From contig NZ_CP102277.1 in NCBI RefSeq assembly GCF_025149785.1, forward strand, positions 1,364,001 to 1,428,000: 64,000 nt of DNA. The letters are read 5' to 3'. A program made the translations under genes and the position numbers. Numbering within the stretch: the first letter of the stretch is position 1; each line of letters opens with the position of its first letter. Below the pieces are notes generated by a model. That model was not told where the DNA came from, ran no database searches, and saw nothing but the letters and a program-made list of their open reading frames with translations. Origin of the DNA: Coprococcus comes ATCC 27758. Its GTDB lineage: Bacteria > Bacillota > Clostridia > Lachnospirales > Lachnospiraceae. Positions 7,237 through 16,752 of the stretch are shown here, piece by piece.

Positions 7237-8043
7237 TCAGGAAATCTTACACCGGCAAAGATACCACTTCTCGATCAGTCCGATCAGAGCATAGAGCAGC
7301 ATGGCGATCACGCAGAGGATGCAGATGCTCATCAGCAGCCAGTCGAGCTTGAAGACCTGACTGCCGTAGATGATCATATAGCCAAGTCCTTCCCTGCCGC
7401 CGATAAATTCTCCGATGATCACGCCCACCAGACAGAGCCCGATATTGACCTTCATGGTGCTGATGATCGCCGGAATGCAGCTTGGGATCACTACCTTGGA
7501 GAGAGCATGGAGCCGGTTTCCGTGAAGAGTGTAGATGAGCATGATTTTATCTGGGTCTACTTCGGAAAATTCGGAATAGAGGTTCAGTATGCTCCCGAAG
7601 ATTGCAACAGACATTCCGGCAATGATGATAGTTGTGCGGTTTGCGCCGAGCCAGACAATGAGAAGCGGAGCAAGCGCAGATTTTGGCAGACTGTTCAGGA
7701 CGACCAGATAAGGCTCCAGGATTTCCGAAAGCTTCCGGAAGAGCCAGAGAAGGACGGTGACAAAAAGGCTGAAGAAGATTACCAGAACAAAACTGACCAG
7801 AGTTTCGTAAAGGGTTACTCCGATATGGCGGAAAATACTGCCGTCACCGGTCATTTCCAGAAAACACAGGGCAATCCGGGAGGGGCTGCTGAAGATGAAG
7901 GAGTCGATGAGTCCTGTATTTGCGGCAAATTCCCAGAGGAAGAGAAAGGCAAGCAGGATGGAGACTCTGGAAACGGCAACGATCCGTTTATGTCGGCGCC
8001 GCATATTCAGGTAATGTAGCTGGTTTTTTGAAAGTTCATTCAT
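7237..8043 (-). CDS. ABC transporter permease, SsuC/TauC/ThiX-like
   Basis: A 268-residue inner-membrane permease of the nitrate/sulfonate/taurine/HMP importer family (BPD_transp_1). About six hydrophobic segments are evident, starting with LLAFLFLWEFAANTGL. The family's cytoplasmic coupling segment is visible around LHGNRLHALSKVVIPSCIPAI, followed by GEFIGGREGLGYMI. The gene overlaps the ATPase gene upstream by eight bases. The binding protein that normally makes the third part of such an importer is absent: downstream there are only 84 bases to the IS element. A 9-bp palindrome at 7224-7243 spans the stop codon. Substrate cannot be assigned; a thiamine precursor, sulfonate or nitrate-type ligand is possible. 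Confidence 0.8.
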   Translation of the reverse strand: MNELSKNQLHYLNMRRRHKRIVAVSRVSILLAFLFLWEFAANTGLIDSFIFSSPSRIALCFLEMTGDGSIFRHIGVTLYETLVSFVLVIFFSLFVTVLLWLFRKLSEILEPYLVVLNSLPKSALAPLLIVWLGANRTTIIIAGMSVAIFGSILNLYSEFSEVDPDKIMLIYTLHGNRLHALSKVVIPSCIPAIISTMKVNIGLCLVGVIIGEFIGGREGLGYMIIYGSQVFKLDWLLMSICILCVIAMLLYALIGLIEKWYLCRCKIS

Positions 8044-8803
8044 CCGGGTTCAGCTCCTTCCAGATCAGATTGAAATAAGTCTTAAATTCCGGGGCATTGC
8101 GGCGGGCAAGCGGGGAAAGTCCCGGATCAGAAAAGGAAACATTGACCGTTTGCCCGATGGTTGCCGGACGGCTTGTGAGAACAAGGATCCGGTCAGCAAG
8201 ACTGATCGCTTCGGCAAGGTCATGGGTGACAAGGATCGCTGTTTTTTTCTCTTTTTTGATAATCTGCCCGATATCATCACTGACATTTAATCGGGTCTGA
8301 TAATCCAAGGCAGAAAAGGGTTCATCCAAAAGCATGATATCCGGCTTCAGGACCAGCGTGCGGATCAGCGCGGCTCTCTGGCGCATTCCTCCGGAAAGTT
8401 CGGATGGTTTTGCATTTGCAAAGGCATTCAGGCCGTATTGTGTAAGAAGGACTCTTGCCAGTGCGCGGGAACGGGCAGTCAGTGCATGCTGAATCTCGAG
8501 ACCGAGAAGAACGTTCTGATAGATGGTACGCCACTCAAGAAGTTCATCCTTTTGCAGCATATATCCGATGCCGGAAGTATTGTCCGGATGATAGCTGCCG
8601 TTTATTTTGATGAGACCTTTTTCCGGGGTGAGAAGACCCGCAATCAGGTGGAGCAGTGTAGATTTTCCGCACCCGGAGGGACCGACCAGAGCAATAAATT
8701 CCCCTTCGCGGACCGAAAAGGTGATGTCTTTCAGGGCGTAGGTTTCTCCTTCCAGTGTATGGTAAGCATAATGAACGTTTTTCAGTTCCAGTGCATATTG
8801 CAT
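8036..8803 (-). CDS. ABC transporter ATP-binding protein, SsuB/TauB/ThiZ-like
   Basis: A 255-residue ATPase that energises the adjacent permease. It carries Walker A GPSGCGKST near residue 41, a Q-loop region with GYMLQKDELLEWRT, the signature LSGGMRQRAAL, Walker B DIMLLDEPFSALD and the switch His in ILVTHDLAEA. Motif spelling is typical of the nitrate/sulfonate/HMP subfamily. It is the first gene of a two-gene minus-strand operon and has a GGAGG ribosome site just ahead of its ATG. The promoter must lie in the AT-rich interval shared divergently with queH. No riboswitch is evident there. Confidence 0.88.
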   Translation of the reverse strand: MQYALELKNVHYAYHTLEGETYALKDITFSVREGEFIALVGPSGCGKSTLLHLIAGLLTPEKGLIKINGSYHPDNTSGIGYMLQKDELLEWRTIYQNVLLGLEIQHALTARSRALARVLLTQYGLNAFANAKPSELSGGMRQRAALIRTLVLKPDIMLLDEPFSALDYQTRLNVSDDIGQIIKKEKKTAILVTHDLAEAISLADRILVLTSRPATIGQTVNVSFSDPGLSPLARRNAPEFKTYFNLIWKELNPDE

Positions 8804-8991
8804 GATAATCCTCCAGATACAGAAACGATCATAAGTCTTTTACTTACAGTTTATGAGAAATAAAAAAAAGCGTGTGTGCATCTGGCTGGAATGGAGCGGA
8901 AAAAGAAAAACAGAGCAGAAAAGATATTGTGCGAAGAGAACAGCTGCACTATAATAAGAAACAAATCTGCAATATGAGGAGAGATGAACAG

Positions 8992-9654
8992 ATGCAGAAA
9001 AAGAATTACCAGAAAGAACTGGATAAAAAGATAGAACTGATCGTATCGGAAAAGAAGGTTCCACGACTGTTCCTTCACAGCTGTTGTGCACCATGCAGCA
9101 GTTATGTGCTGGAATATCTGTCGGAATATTTTGAGATTACGGTTTTTTATTACAATCCGAATATTTTCCCGGAGGCGGAATTTGAAAAACGGATCCACGA
9201 ACAGGAGAAGCTGATCCGTGAGCTTCCGGCGAAACATACGATCCATTTTCAGGCGGGAAATTATGACAGTGAAAAATTTTACGAGATGGCGAAGGGACTG
9301 GAGATGATTCCGGAAGGTGGAGAGCGGTGCTTCAGGTGTTATGAGCTCAGACTCCGGGAAGCTGCGAGATTTGCAAAAGAAGGCAGATATGATTATTTCA
9401 CCACAACCCTTTCCATCAGTCCGCTGAAAAATGCACAGAAGCTGAATGAGATTGGTGAGCGGCTTGCCGGGGAATATGGAGTGGCTTATCTGGTTTCGGA
9501 TTTTAAAAAGAGAAATGGATATAAGCGTTCAACCGAGCTGTCAAAGATTTACGGACTTTACCGCCAGGACTATTGTGGCTGTATTTATTCCAAAAATCAG
9601 AGAGAACGGGAAAAGAAACTTCGGGAGGAAGAGGAAAGTTCTGTGAAAAGTTAA
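8992..9654 (+). CDS. queH: Epoxyqueuosine reductase QueH
   Basis: QueH (DUF208 family, 220 residues) reduces epoxyqueuosine to queuosine in tRNA and is the non-homologous alternative to QueG. The expected cysteines are present: the vicinal pair and CxxC in HSCCAPCSSYV near the N terminus, CFRCYELRL in the middle and DYCGCIYSK near the end, ligands of an Fe-S cluster and a second metal site. The pattern TTTLSISPLKN is also typical. I place the start at ATG 8992, nine bases after GAGGAGAG; a longer open frame to 8872 lacks a convincing ribosome site. The protein ends in a charged tail rich in Arg, Lys and Glu. Confidence 0.88.
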   Translation: MQKKNYQKELDKKIELIVSEKKVPRLFLHSCCAPCSSYVLEYLSEYFEITVFYYNPNIFPEAEFEKRIHEQEKLIRELPAKHTIHFQAGNYDSEKFYEMAKGLEMIPEGGERCFRCYELRLREAARFAKEGRYDYFTTTLSISPLKNAQKLNEIGERLAGEYGVAYLVSDFKKRNGYKRSTELSKIYGLYRQDYCGCIYSKNQREREKKLREEEESSVKS

Positions 9655-9663
9655 GAGGGGAAC

Positions 9664-9693
9664 TTTACAGAATCCGACATTCTATGGTACACT
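9664..9693 (+). promoter_or_regulatory. Candidate argH promoter
   Basis: TTTACA at 9664-9669 and TACACT at 9688-9693 are separated by 18 bases, ending 37 bases before the argH start codon. Confidence 0.5.
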
Positions 9694-9730
9694 AAAGCAC
9701 AGAATTACGTTGAAGAAAAGAGGGAAAGCT

Positions 9731-11110
9731 ATGGCACAGTTATGGGGAGGACGTTTTACGAAAGAAACCGACAAACTGGTTTATAATTTCAATGCGTCCA
9801 TTTCATTTGATAAACGATTTTATGAGCAGGATATACAGGGCAGCAAGGCGCATGTTATGATGCTTGCAAAGCAGGGGATCCTGACAGACGATGAGAAGCA
9901 GCAGATTCTGGACGGACTGGAAAGCATCCGCAGGGATGTAGAGAGCGGAAAGCTTGAGATTACAGAGGAATACGAAGATATCCACAGTTTTGTAGAGGCA
10001 AATCTGATCGACCGGATCGGGGATGCAGGAAAGAAGCTGCATACCGGAAGAAGCCGTAATGACCAGGTTGCACTGGATATGAAGCTTTATACAAGAAGTG
10101 AGATCACCGCACTGCAGGGACTGGTTGTGGATATGCTCCGCGAACTTCTTGCGATCATGAAGGACAACACCGAGACGATCATGCCTGGATTTACTCATCT
10201 GCAGAAAGCGCAGCCGATCACACTGGCACACCATATGGGTGCTTATTTTGAAATGTTCAAAAGAGACCATATGCGTCTGAAAGATATTTACAAAAGAATG
10301 AATACCTGTCCGCTTGGATCCGGAGCACTTGCAGGAACTACTTATGATCTGGACAGAGCATACACCGCAGAGCTTCTCGGATTTGACGGACCGACACTGA
10401 ACAGTATGGATTCGGTATCGGACCGTGATTATCTGATCGAGCTGATGAGTGCTCTATCTACGATTATGATGCATTTAAGCCGCTTCTCAGAAGAAGTGAT
10501 CATCTGGAATTCCAATGAATACCAGTTTGTCGATATCGATGACAGCTACAGCACCGGAAGCAGTATCATGCCACAGAAGAAGAATCCGGATATTGCGGAA
10601 CTTGTTCGTGGAAAGACAGGACGTGTATACGGTGCACTGACTTCGATCCTGACTACAATGAAAGGAATTCCGCTTGCTTACAATAAAGATATGCAGGAGG
10701 ACAAAGAGCTGGTATTTGATGCCATCGATACCGTGAAAGGATGCCTGGCTTTATTTACCGGAATGCTCGCAACCATGAAGTTCAACAAAGAACGTATGCT
10801 GGAAAGCTGCAGACACGGATTTACCAACGCAACAGATGCAGCTGACTATCTGGTAAATCACGGGGTACCGTTCCGTGATGCACATGGAATCGTAGGAAAG
10901 CTGGTACTTTATTGCATCGATAAGAAGATTGCGTTAGATGATATGTCACTGGAAGAATATAAGGAGATCTCTCCGGTATTTGAAGAAGATATTTATGATG
11001 CGATCAGCATGGAGACCTGTGTCAATAAGAGAAATACGATCGGTGCACCTGGACCGGAAGCTATGAAAAAGGTGATCGCGCTTCACGAAGCGTATCTGGA
11101 AGAGTGCTAA
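9731..11110 (+). CDS. argH: Argininosuccinate lyase
   Basis: ArgH cleaves argininosuccinate to arginine and fumarate, the last step of arginine synthesis. The 459-residue product starts MAQLWGGRFTKETDKLV, as the family does. It carries HTGRSRNDQVALD, the TxxxHLQKAQPI segment (GFTHLQKAQPITLAHH) and the signature loop GSSIMPQKKNPD with the catalytic serine. The ATG at 9731 fits the family N terminus; the open frame extends seven codons upstream without homology-like residues. argG is not adjacent, so the pathway is split on this chromosome. Length is normal for the family. Confidence 0.95.
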   Translation: MAQLWGGRFTKETDKLVYNFNASISFDKRFYEQDIQGSKAHVMMLAKQGILTDDEKQQILDGLESIRRDVESGKLEITEEYEDIHSFVEANLIDRIGDAGKKLHTGRSRNDQVALDMKLYTRSEITALQGLVVDMLRELLAIMKDNTETIMPGFTHLQKAQPITLAHHMGAYFEMFKRDHMRLKDIYKRMNTCPLGSGALAGTTYDLDRAYTAELLGFDGPTLNSMDSVSDRDYLIELMSALSTIMMHLSRFSEEVIIWNSNEYQFVDIDDSYSTGSSIMPQKKNPDIAELVRGKTGRVYGALTSILTTMKGIPLAYNKDMQEDKELVFDAIDTVKGCLALFTGMLATMKFNKERMLESCRHGFTNATDAADYLVNHGVPFRDAHGIVGKLVLYCIDKKIALDDMSLEEYKEISPVFEEDIYDAISMETCVNKRNTIGAPGPEAMKKVIALHEAYLEEC

Positions 11111-11202
11111 TCGTTATAAGGAAAATGAGCATTGCTGGTCACAGGTACTGGGAACAGTAACATGAGCGTTAATAAGTAGACATAGTTTTTCAATTGTCAG
11201 GG

Positions 11203-11231
11203 TTGAAAAATGTCGGTAAATGCGCTATGAT
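11203..11231 (+). promoter_or_regulatory. Candidate asd promoter
   Basis: TTGAAA (11203-11208) and TATGAT (11226-11231) are 17 bases apart, about 60 bases before asd. Confidence 0.6.
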
Positions 11232-11293
11232 ATACAAATCACGCGTACAAATGTGCGTATCAAAAAGACAAAACAGGAAATGAGGACATAAAA

Positions 11294-12379
11294 ATGGATC
11301 AGAAATTAAGAGTAGGTATTCTTGGTGCAACAGGAATGGTAGGACAGAGATTTATCTCTCTGCTGGAAAATCATCCGTGGTTTGAGGTAGTAACACTGGC
11401 TGCAAGCCCGCGTTCCGCAGGAAAGACATATGAAGAAGCAGTCGGAGACCGCTGGAAAATGGACACTCCGATGCCGGAAGCAGTCAAGAAGATCGTTGTA
11501 CATAATGTCAACGAGGTAGAAGAAGTTGCAAAGACAGTTGACTTTGTATTCAGTGCAGTTGATATGTCAAAAGATGAGATTCGTGCGATCGAGGAAGCAT
11601 ACGCAAAGACAGAGACACCGGTTGTATCTAATAACAGTGCCCACAGATGGACACCGGATGTACCGATGGTAATCCCGGAAGTAAACCCGGAACATTTTGC
11701 AGTCATCGAAGACCAGAAAAAGCGTCTTGGAACCACAAGAGGATTTATCGCAGTAAAACCAAACTGTTCGATCCAGAGCTATGCGCCTTGCCTTGCAGCA
11801 TGGAAAGAATTCGGACCAAAAGAACTGGTTGTTACAACCTACCAGGCAATTTCAGGTGCAGGAAAGACCTTTAAAGACTGGCCGGAAATGGTAGAAAATA
11901 TCATTCCATTCATTGGTGGAGAAGAAGAAAAGAGCGAGCAGGAACCGCTTCGTGTTCTCGGCAGAGTTGAAAATGGACAGATCGTAAAAGCAGATTCTCC
12001 GAAGATCACATGCCAGTGTGTACGTGTACCGGTTCTTAACGGACATACCGCTGCCGTATTTATCAATTTTGAAAAGAAACCAACCAAAGAGCAGCTGATC
12101 GAAAAACTGGAAAGTTTCAAAGGCTTCCCGCAGGAAGCAGAGCTTCCGAGTGCACCGAAGCAGTTCATCCGCTATATGACAGAAGACAACCGTCCGCAGG
12201 TGAAACTGGATGTAGATTATGAGAACGGAATGGGAATTTCTATCGGACGACTCAGAGAAGATTCCCTTTACGATTATAAATTTATCGGACTTTCCCACAA
12301 TACAGTCCGCGGTGCGGCAGGAGGAGCTGTTCTCTGTGCTGAGACACTGACTGCAAAAGGCTTTATCACAAAGAAATAG
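11294..12379 (+). CDS. asd: Aspartate-semialdehyde dehydrogenase
   Basis: Asd reduces aspartyl-4-phosphate to the semialdehyde with NADPH, feeding lysine, threonine and methionine synthesis and the cell wall. This 361-residue version is the archaeal/fungal-like type, shown by the SNNSAHRWTPDVPMVIPEVNPEH segment and KPNCSIQSY. The N-terminal Rossmann motif is GILGATGMVGQRFI. The catalytic cysteine is Cys158 (in KPNCS), and HNTVRGAAGGAV lies close to the C terminus. It stands as a single gene with its own promoter. An inverted repeat CTGCAAAAG/CTTTTGCAG (12351-12388) spans the stop codon, without a T run. Confidence 0.93.
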   Translation: MDQKLRVGILGATGMVGQRFISLLENHPWFEVVTLAASPRSAGKTYEEAVGDRWKMDTPMPEAVKKIVVHNVNEVEEVAKTVDFVFSAVDMSKDEIRAIEEAYAKTETPVVSNNSAHRWTPDVPMVIPEVNPEHFAVIEDQKKRLGTTRGFIAVKPNCSIQSYAPCLAAWKEFGPKELVVTTYQAISGAGKTFKDWPEMVENIIPFIGGEEEKSEQEPLRVLGRVENGQIVKADSPKITCQCVRVPVLNGHTAAVFINFEKKPTKEQLIEKLESFKGFPQEAELPSAPKQFIRYMTEDNRPQVKLDVDYENGMGISIGRLREDSLYDYKFIGLSHNTVRGAAGGAVLCAETLTAKGFITKK

Positions 12380-12479
12380 CTTTTGCAGGAAAGTTTAAAA
12401 GAAGTTAACTTTTCTTTCTTCTGATTCAGTGGTAGAATGAAATTATACCAGTGTAAAGGAAGAGTGAAGGTGGGCTAAT

Positions 12480-14585
12480 ATGAAAAAAGAAATGCAGAAC
12501 TATACACAGAACAGAGAACTGTCCTGGCTGAAGTTCAATCAGAGGGTACTGGAGGAAGCAAAGGATTCTTCAGTACCCCTTCTTGAAAGAATGAAGTTTG
12601 TATCCATTTTTACAAGCAACCTGGATGAATTTTTTATGATCCGCGTAGGAAGCCTGTATGATATGTCGCTTACGGATAACAGCACGATCGACAGCCGTTC
12701 GGGGATGAATCCGAAAGAGCAGCTGGATGCAATCTTTGCGGCTGTAGCACCATTGTATAAAGAGCGGGACAAGACTTACTCGGAAATCAAGAAGCTGCTG
12801 AATCCATACGGTGTCTGTGGACTATCGATAAAAGAGCTGGAGCAGCAGGAAAAGAAGTATGTGAAAAAGTACTTCAAAGACCAGATCCTACCGATCCTGT
12901 CTCCACAGATCGTGGATGCCAATCATCCATTCCCACATCTGCTCAATAAGGAACTGTATGTGATCGCAAGTCTGAAGCAGAATGGAACTTCCATGATTGG
13001 AATCGTACCGGTTCCACAGTTTGTGTCAGATATTTTATATCTTCCGGGCCATGATATCCGTTATATCCGTATGGAAAAGGTGATCATGGAATATCTGGAT
13101 GTGGTGTTCGACAAATACGAGGTATCGAACAAGAATTATATCTGCGTGACAAGGAATGCAGATGTGTCGCCGGACGATGAGGCACTGGAGATCAATGATG
13201 ATTTCCGCCTGCTGATGCAGGAAACCATTCACAAGCGCCGCAGAATGGCAGTAGTCCGCATGGAGACAGCGGAGCCGCTGGATAAGGAACTGGAAAAGTA
13301 TTTCTGTGACAAATTTAAGATCACACCGGCACAGATCTACCGGACCAAGATGCCGATGAAGCTGGATTATATTTTTTCGATTATGGATAAGGTTCCGGCA
13401 TCGCTGAAACGTTCTCTGATCGACGAACCGTTTACTCCGCAGCCGTCCCGCTATCTGACGGATGGAAAAGTGATTCCGCAGGTAAAGAAAAAAGATATAC
13501 TTCTTTCTTATCCGTATGAGAGTATGGATCCGTTTCTGCGTATGATCAAGGAAGCGGCTTATGATCCGACCGTTCTTACGATCAGGATCACAATCTACCG
13601 TCTGGCAAAGAAGGCACGGCTGGTAGAGTACTTATGTGCAGCGGCCGAGAACGGCAAAGAGGTTACGGTTTTGATCGAGCTGAGAGCCAGATTCGATGAA
13701 CAGAACAATATTGACTGGTCCGAACGTCTGGAAGAAGCAGGATGCCGTGTGATTTATGGATTTGAAGGTTATAAGGTGCATTCCAAGATCTGTCTGATCA
13801 CTTACCGGAACCGCAACAATATCGAGTACATTACGCAGGTGGGAACCGGAAACTACAATGAAAAGACAGCGACGATGTATACGGATGTGTCGCTGATCAC
13901 AGCGGATAAGGGAATCGGAGAGGATGCAGCCGTCTTCTTCAAGAATATGTCCATTGGCAATCTCAATGGAAGCTATCAGCATATTATTGTTTCACCGACC
14001 AGTCTGAAACCAAAGGTGCTTTCGCTGATGGACGAGGAGATCAAAAAGGGAACGAACGGACGGATCATCATGAAGATGAATTCTGTGACGGATGTAGATT
14101 TTATCCAGAAGGTTTCCGAGGCATCAAATGCAGGGGTGAAGGTGGATCTGATCGTCCGTGGGATTTGCTGTATTCTTCCGGGAGTCAAAGGGTACACGGA
14201 GAATCTCCGTGTGACCAGTATTGTCGGACGTTATCTTGAGCATCCGCGTATTTTCCTTTTTGGAACCGGAGCGGATCAGAAAATCTATATCGGTTCCGCA
14301 GATATGATGACGCGTAATACGGAAAAACGCGTGGAAGTGGCATGTCCGGTTTACGATGAAACTATCAGGAAACAGCTGACACATATGCTGAAGATCATGC
14401 TTGCGGACAATGTAAAAGCGCGGGAATTAAAGAGTGACGGCAAATATTACATGAAAGAAAAAGGAACTTCAAAAGTCAATTCCCAGGAATATTTTATGCG
14501 TGAAGCAATCACCGTCAGACATCCGGAAGGACGGACAAAACAAAGCTTCGTTGATAAAATTCGGAAGATTTTTCGAAGAAAATAA
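12480..14585 (+). CDS. ppk: Polyphosphate kinase 1
   Basis: Ppk1 reversibly makes polyphosphate from ATP. The 701-residue protein shows the N-terminal domain start NRELSWLKFNQRVLEEA, the head domain, and two phospholipase D-like catalytic domains. The autophosphorylated histidine is His434 in GYKVHSKICLI; the nearby ELRARFDEQNN and GTGNYNEKTA segments are typical. The second PLD-like domain has LVRGICCILPG and IVGRYLEHPRIF. The length matches the family. It is a lone gene between asd and topB, with no adjacent ppx. Confidence 0.94.
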   Translation: MKKEMQNYTQNRELSWLKFNQRVLEEAKDSSVPLLERMKFVSIFTSNLDEFFMIRVGSLYDMSLTDNSTIDSRSGMNPKEQLDAIFAAVAPLYKERDKTYSEIKKLLNPYGVCGLSIKELEQQEKKYVKKYFKDQILPILSPQIVDANHPFPHLLNKELYVIASLKQNGTSMIGIVPVPQFVSDILYLPGHDIRYIRMEKVIMEYLDVVFDKYEVSNKNYICVTRNADVSPDDEALEINDDFRLLMQETIHKRRRMAVVRMETAEPLDKELEKYFCDKFKITPAQIYRTKMPMKLDYIFSIMDKVPASLKRSLIDEPFTPQPSRYLTDGKVIPQVKKKDILLSYPYESMDPFLRMIKEAAYDPTVLTIRITIYRLAKKARLVEYLCAAAENGKEVTVLIELRARFDEQNNIDWSERLEEAGCRVIYGFEGYKVHSKICLITYRNRNNIEYITQVGTGNYNEKTATMYTDVSLITADKGIGEDAAVFFKNMSIGNLNGSYQHIIVSPTSLKPKVLSLMDEEIKKGTNGRIIMKMNSVTDVDFIQKVSEASNAGVKVDLIVRGICCILPGVKGYTENLRVTSIVGRYLEHPRIFLFGTGADQKIYIGSADMMTRNTEKRVEVACPVYDETIRKQLTHMLKIMLADNVKARELKSDGKYYMKEKGTSKVNSQEYFMREAITVRHPEGRTKQSFVDKIRKIFRRK

Positions 14586-14614
14586 TTTGTTTTATGTTCT
14601 GAATATGATATGAT

Positions 14615-14648
14615 AAAAAAGTGGAGCTGGTATCAGCTTCACTTTTTA
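14615..14648 (+). terminator. Intrinsic terminator after ppk
   Basis: AAAAAAGTGGAGCTG and CAGCTTCACTTTTTA form a 12-13 bp stem around a GTAT loop, with a T run. Confidence 0.85.
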
Positions 14649-14700
14649 AACGCTGTGAGAGTTGCTATAGCGTGAAAATACAGGAGTACAAAATTATTAT

Positions 14701-16752
14701 ATGGGTAAATCGGTATATATTGCAGAAAAGCCGAGTGTGGCACAGGAATTTGCCAAGGCACTGCATTTGAATTTGAAAAGAAAAGACGGATATCTGGAAT
14801 CAGATGAGGCGATCGTAACCTGGTGTGTTGGTCATCTTGTCACGATGAGTTATCCGGAAATATATGATGAAAAGTATAAGAGATGGTCTTTGCAGACACT
14901 GCCATTCATTCCGCAGGAATTTCTCTATGAGGTGATACCGGGAGTAAAGAAGCAGTTTGAGATCGTAAAAGGAATACTGACCAGGAAGGACGTAGATCGG
15001 ATTTATGTCTGTACCGACTCGGGAAGAGAAGGAGAATACATTTACCGTCTGGTGGAACAGATGGCAGGCGTAAAAGGGAAAGAACGCCGGCGTGTGTGGA
15101 TCGATTCCCAGACGGAGGAAGAGATCCTCAGAGGAATCCGTGAGGCGAAGGATCTGTCAGAATACGATAATCTGTCAGCTTCGGCTTATCTCCGTGCGAA
15201 GGAAGATTATCTGATGGGAATCAACTTTTCCAGACTTCTGACACTGAAATATGGAAACAGCATTTCAAATTATCTTGGGAATAAATACACGGTTGTATCT
15301 GTCGGACGTGTGATGACCTGTGTCCTTGGAATGGTCGTAAGGCGGGAACGGGAGATCCGTGAATTTGTTAAAACGCCGTTCTATCGTGTGATCGAATCGG
15401 TAAATGTAGACGGACATACTTTTACCGGTGAGTGGCGTGCAGTGAAAGGTTCGGCTTATTTTGAGTCTCCAAAGCTCTACAAAGAGAATGGATTTAAAGA
15501 GAAAGAGGAGGCCAAAAAGCTGATAGCTGTTTTGAAAGAGGGAACATCCCCTCTTACCTGCCGGATTGTATCCATCGAAAAGAAAAAAGAGAAAAAGAAT
15601 CCGCCACTTCTGTTTAACCTTGCAGAACTTCAGAACGAATGCTCCAAACGGTTCAAGATCAGTCCGGATGAAACGCTCCGCATTGTGCAGGAGCTTTATG
15701 AGAAGAAGCTTGTCACCTATCCGAGAACAGACGCCAGAGTGCTTTCGACGGCAGTATCAAAGGAGATCACAAAGAACCTGAACGGGCTGAGTAAATACCA
15801 GATGGCTGCACCATATATGCAGGATATTCTGCATTATGGAGCATATAAAAATCTGGCAAAGACGCGTTATGTCAATGACAAGCAGATCACGGATCATTAT
15901 GCGATCATCCCGACAGGACAGGGACTTTCAGCATTGAATTCGGTATCTGCAACGGCTCATCATGTGTATGATGTGATCGTCCGGAGGTTTCTGAGTATCT
16001 TCTATCCTCCGGCAGTTTATCAGAAAGTGGCGTTGATAACACAGATCGGAAAAGAACAGTTTTTCTCCAACTTCCGTGTACTTGCGGAAGAAGGATATCT
16101 GAAGGTGGCAGGGGTCCCTGTCCCAAAGAAAAATGCAAATGGAAATGACGCGGAAGGAGATGGAAGTGATAACAATGTGGATCTGGATGCCGCATTTTTT
16201 GCATCCATCCAGAAGTTAAAAAAAGGTGATATCCTGGATGTGAAATCACTGGATATTAAAGAGGGAGAAACTTCACCGCCGAAGAGATACAATTCCGGTT
16301 CCATGATCCTTGCGATGGAAAATGCAGGTCAGCTGATCGAGGATGAGGAACTTCGTGCGCAGATCAAAGGAAGCGGGATCGGAACCAGTGCGACCAGGGC
16401 GGAGATCCTGAAAAAGCTCTTCAATATCAAATATCTGGCACTGAATAAAAAGACGCAGGTGATCACACCGACGCTTCTTGGAGAAATGATCTATGATGTG
16501 GTGTTGAATTCTATCCGTTCACTTCTGAATCCGGAGCTGACGGCAAGCTGGGAAAAGGGGCTTAACTATGTGGCAGAGGGAGAAATTACATCGGATGAAT
16601 ATATGACAAAACTGGATCATTTTATTGTCAGCAGAACCAACGGAGTACTGGGACTGAATAACCAGTATCAGTTAAGAAGCTGCTATGACAGGGTAGCAGC
16701 ATTTTATAAAAAAGAAACCAAAGGCAGAGCATCGAAAGGAAAGAAAGAATGA
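14701..16752 (+). CDS. topB: DNA topoisomerase III (type IA)
   Basis: A 683-residue type IA topoisomerase that relaxes or decatenates DNA through a 5'-phosphotyrosine. The N-terminal TOPRIM domain starts VYIAEKPSVAQEFAKAL and carries CTDSGREGEYIYR (acidic metal ligands). The catalytic Tyr340 is in LVTYPRTDARVLS. The segment GIGTSATRAEILKKL and a C-terminal NPELTASWEKGL also fit TopB. The sequence ends soon after the catalytic core with a short basic tail (KKETKGRASKGKK). No zinc-finger region is visible. The next gene begins four bases before its stop (ATGA). It is placed among core genes, unlike the TopB copies carried by conjugative elements. Confidence 0.9.
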   Translation: MGKSVYIAEKPSVAQEFAKALHLNLKRKDGYLESDEAIVTWCVGHLVTMSYPEIYDEKYKRWSLQTLPFIPQEFLYEVIPGVKKQFEIVKGILTRKDVDRIYVCTDSGREGEYIYRLVEQMAGVKGKERRRVWIDSQTEEEILRGIREAKDLSEYDNLSASAYLRAKEDYLMGINFSRLLTLKYGNSISNYLGNKYTVVSVGRVMTCVLGMVVRREREIREFVKTPFYRVIESVNVDGHTFTGEWRAVKGSAYFESPKLYKENGFKEKEEAKKLIAVLKEGTSPLTCRIVSIEKKKEKKNPPLLFNLAELQNECSKRFKISPDETLRIVQELYEKKLVTYPRTDARVLSTAVSKEITKNLNGLSKYQMAAPYMQDILHYGAYKNLAKTRYVNDKQITDHYAIIPTGQGLSALNSVSATAHHVYDVIVRRFLSIFYPPAVYQKVALITQIGKEQFFSNFRVLAEEGYLKVAGVPVPKKNANGNDAEGDGSDNNVDLDAAFFASIQKLKKGDILDVKSLDIKEGETSPPKRYNSGSMILAMENAGQLIEDEELRAQIKGSGIGTSATRAEILKKLFNIKYLALNKKTQVITPTLLGEMIYDVVLNSIRSLLNPELTASWEKGLNYVAEGEITSDEYMTKLDHFIVSRTNGVLGLNNQYQLRSCYDRVAAFYKKETKGRASKGKKE

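Noticed and set aside
7507-8019. 170-codon open frame on the plus strand
   Set aside because: Antisense to the ABC permease; composition is highly charged and repetitive as expected for a shadow frame.
8804-8991. TPP riboswitch ahead of the ABC importer
   Set aside because: No TPP-riboswitch core sequence is seen in the short divergent region, so a thiamine role is not supported by regulation.
12351-12388. CTGCAAAAG/CTTTTGCAG inverted repeat as the asd terminator
   Set aside because: The arms are 20 bases apart and no T run follows, so I only mention it in the gene entry.
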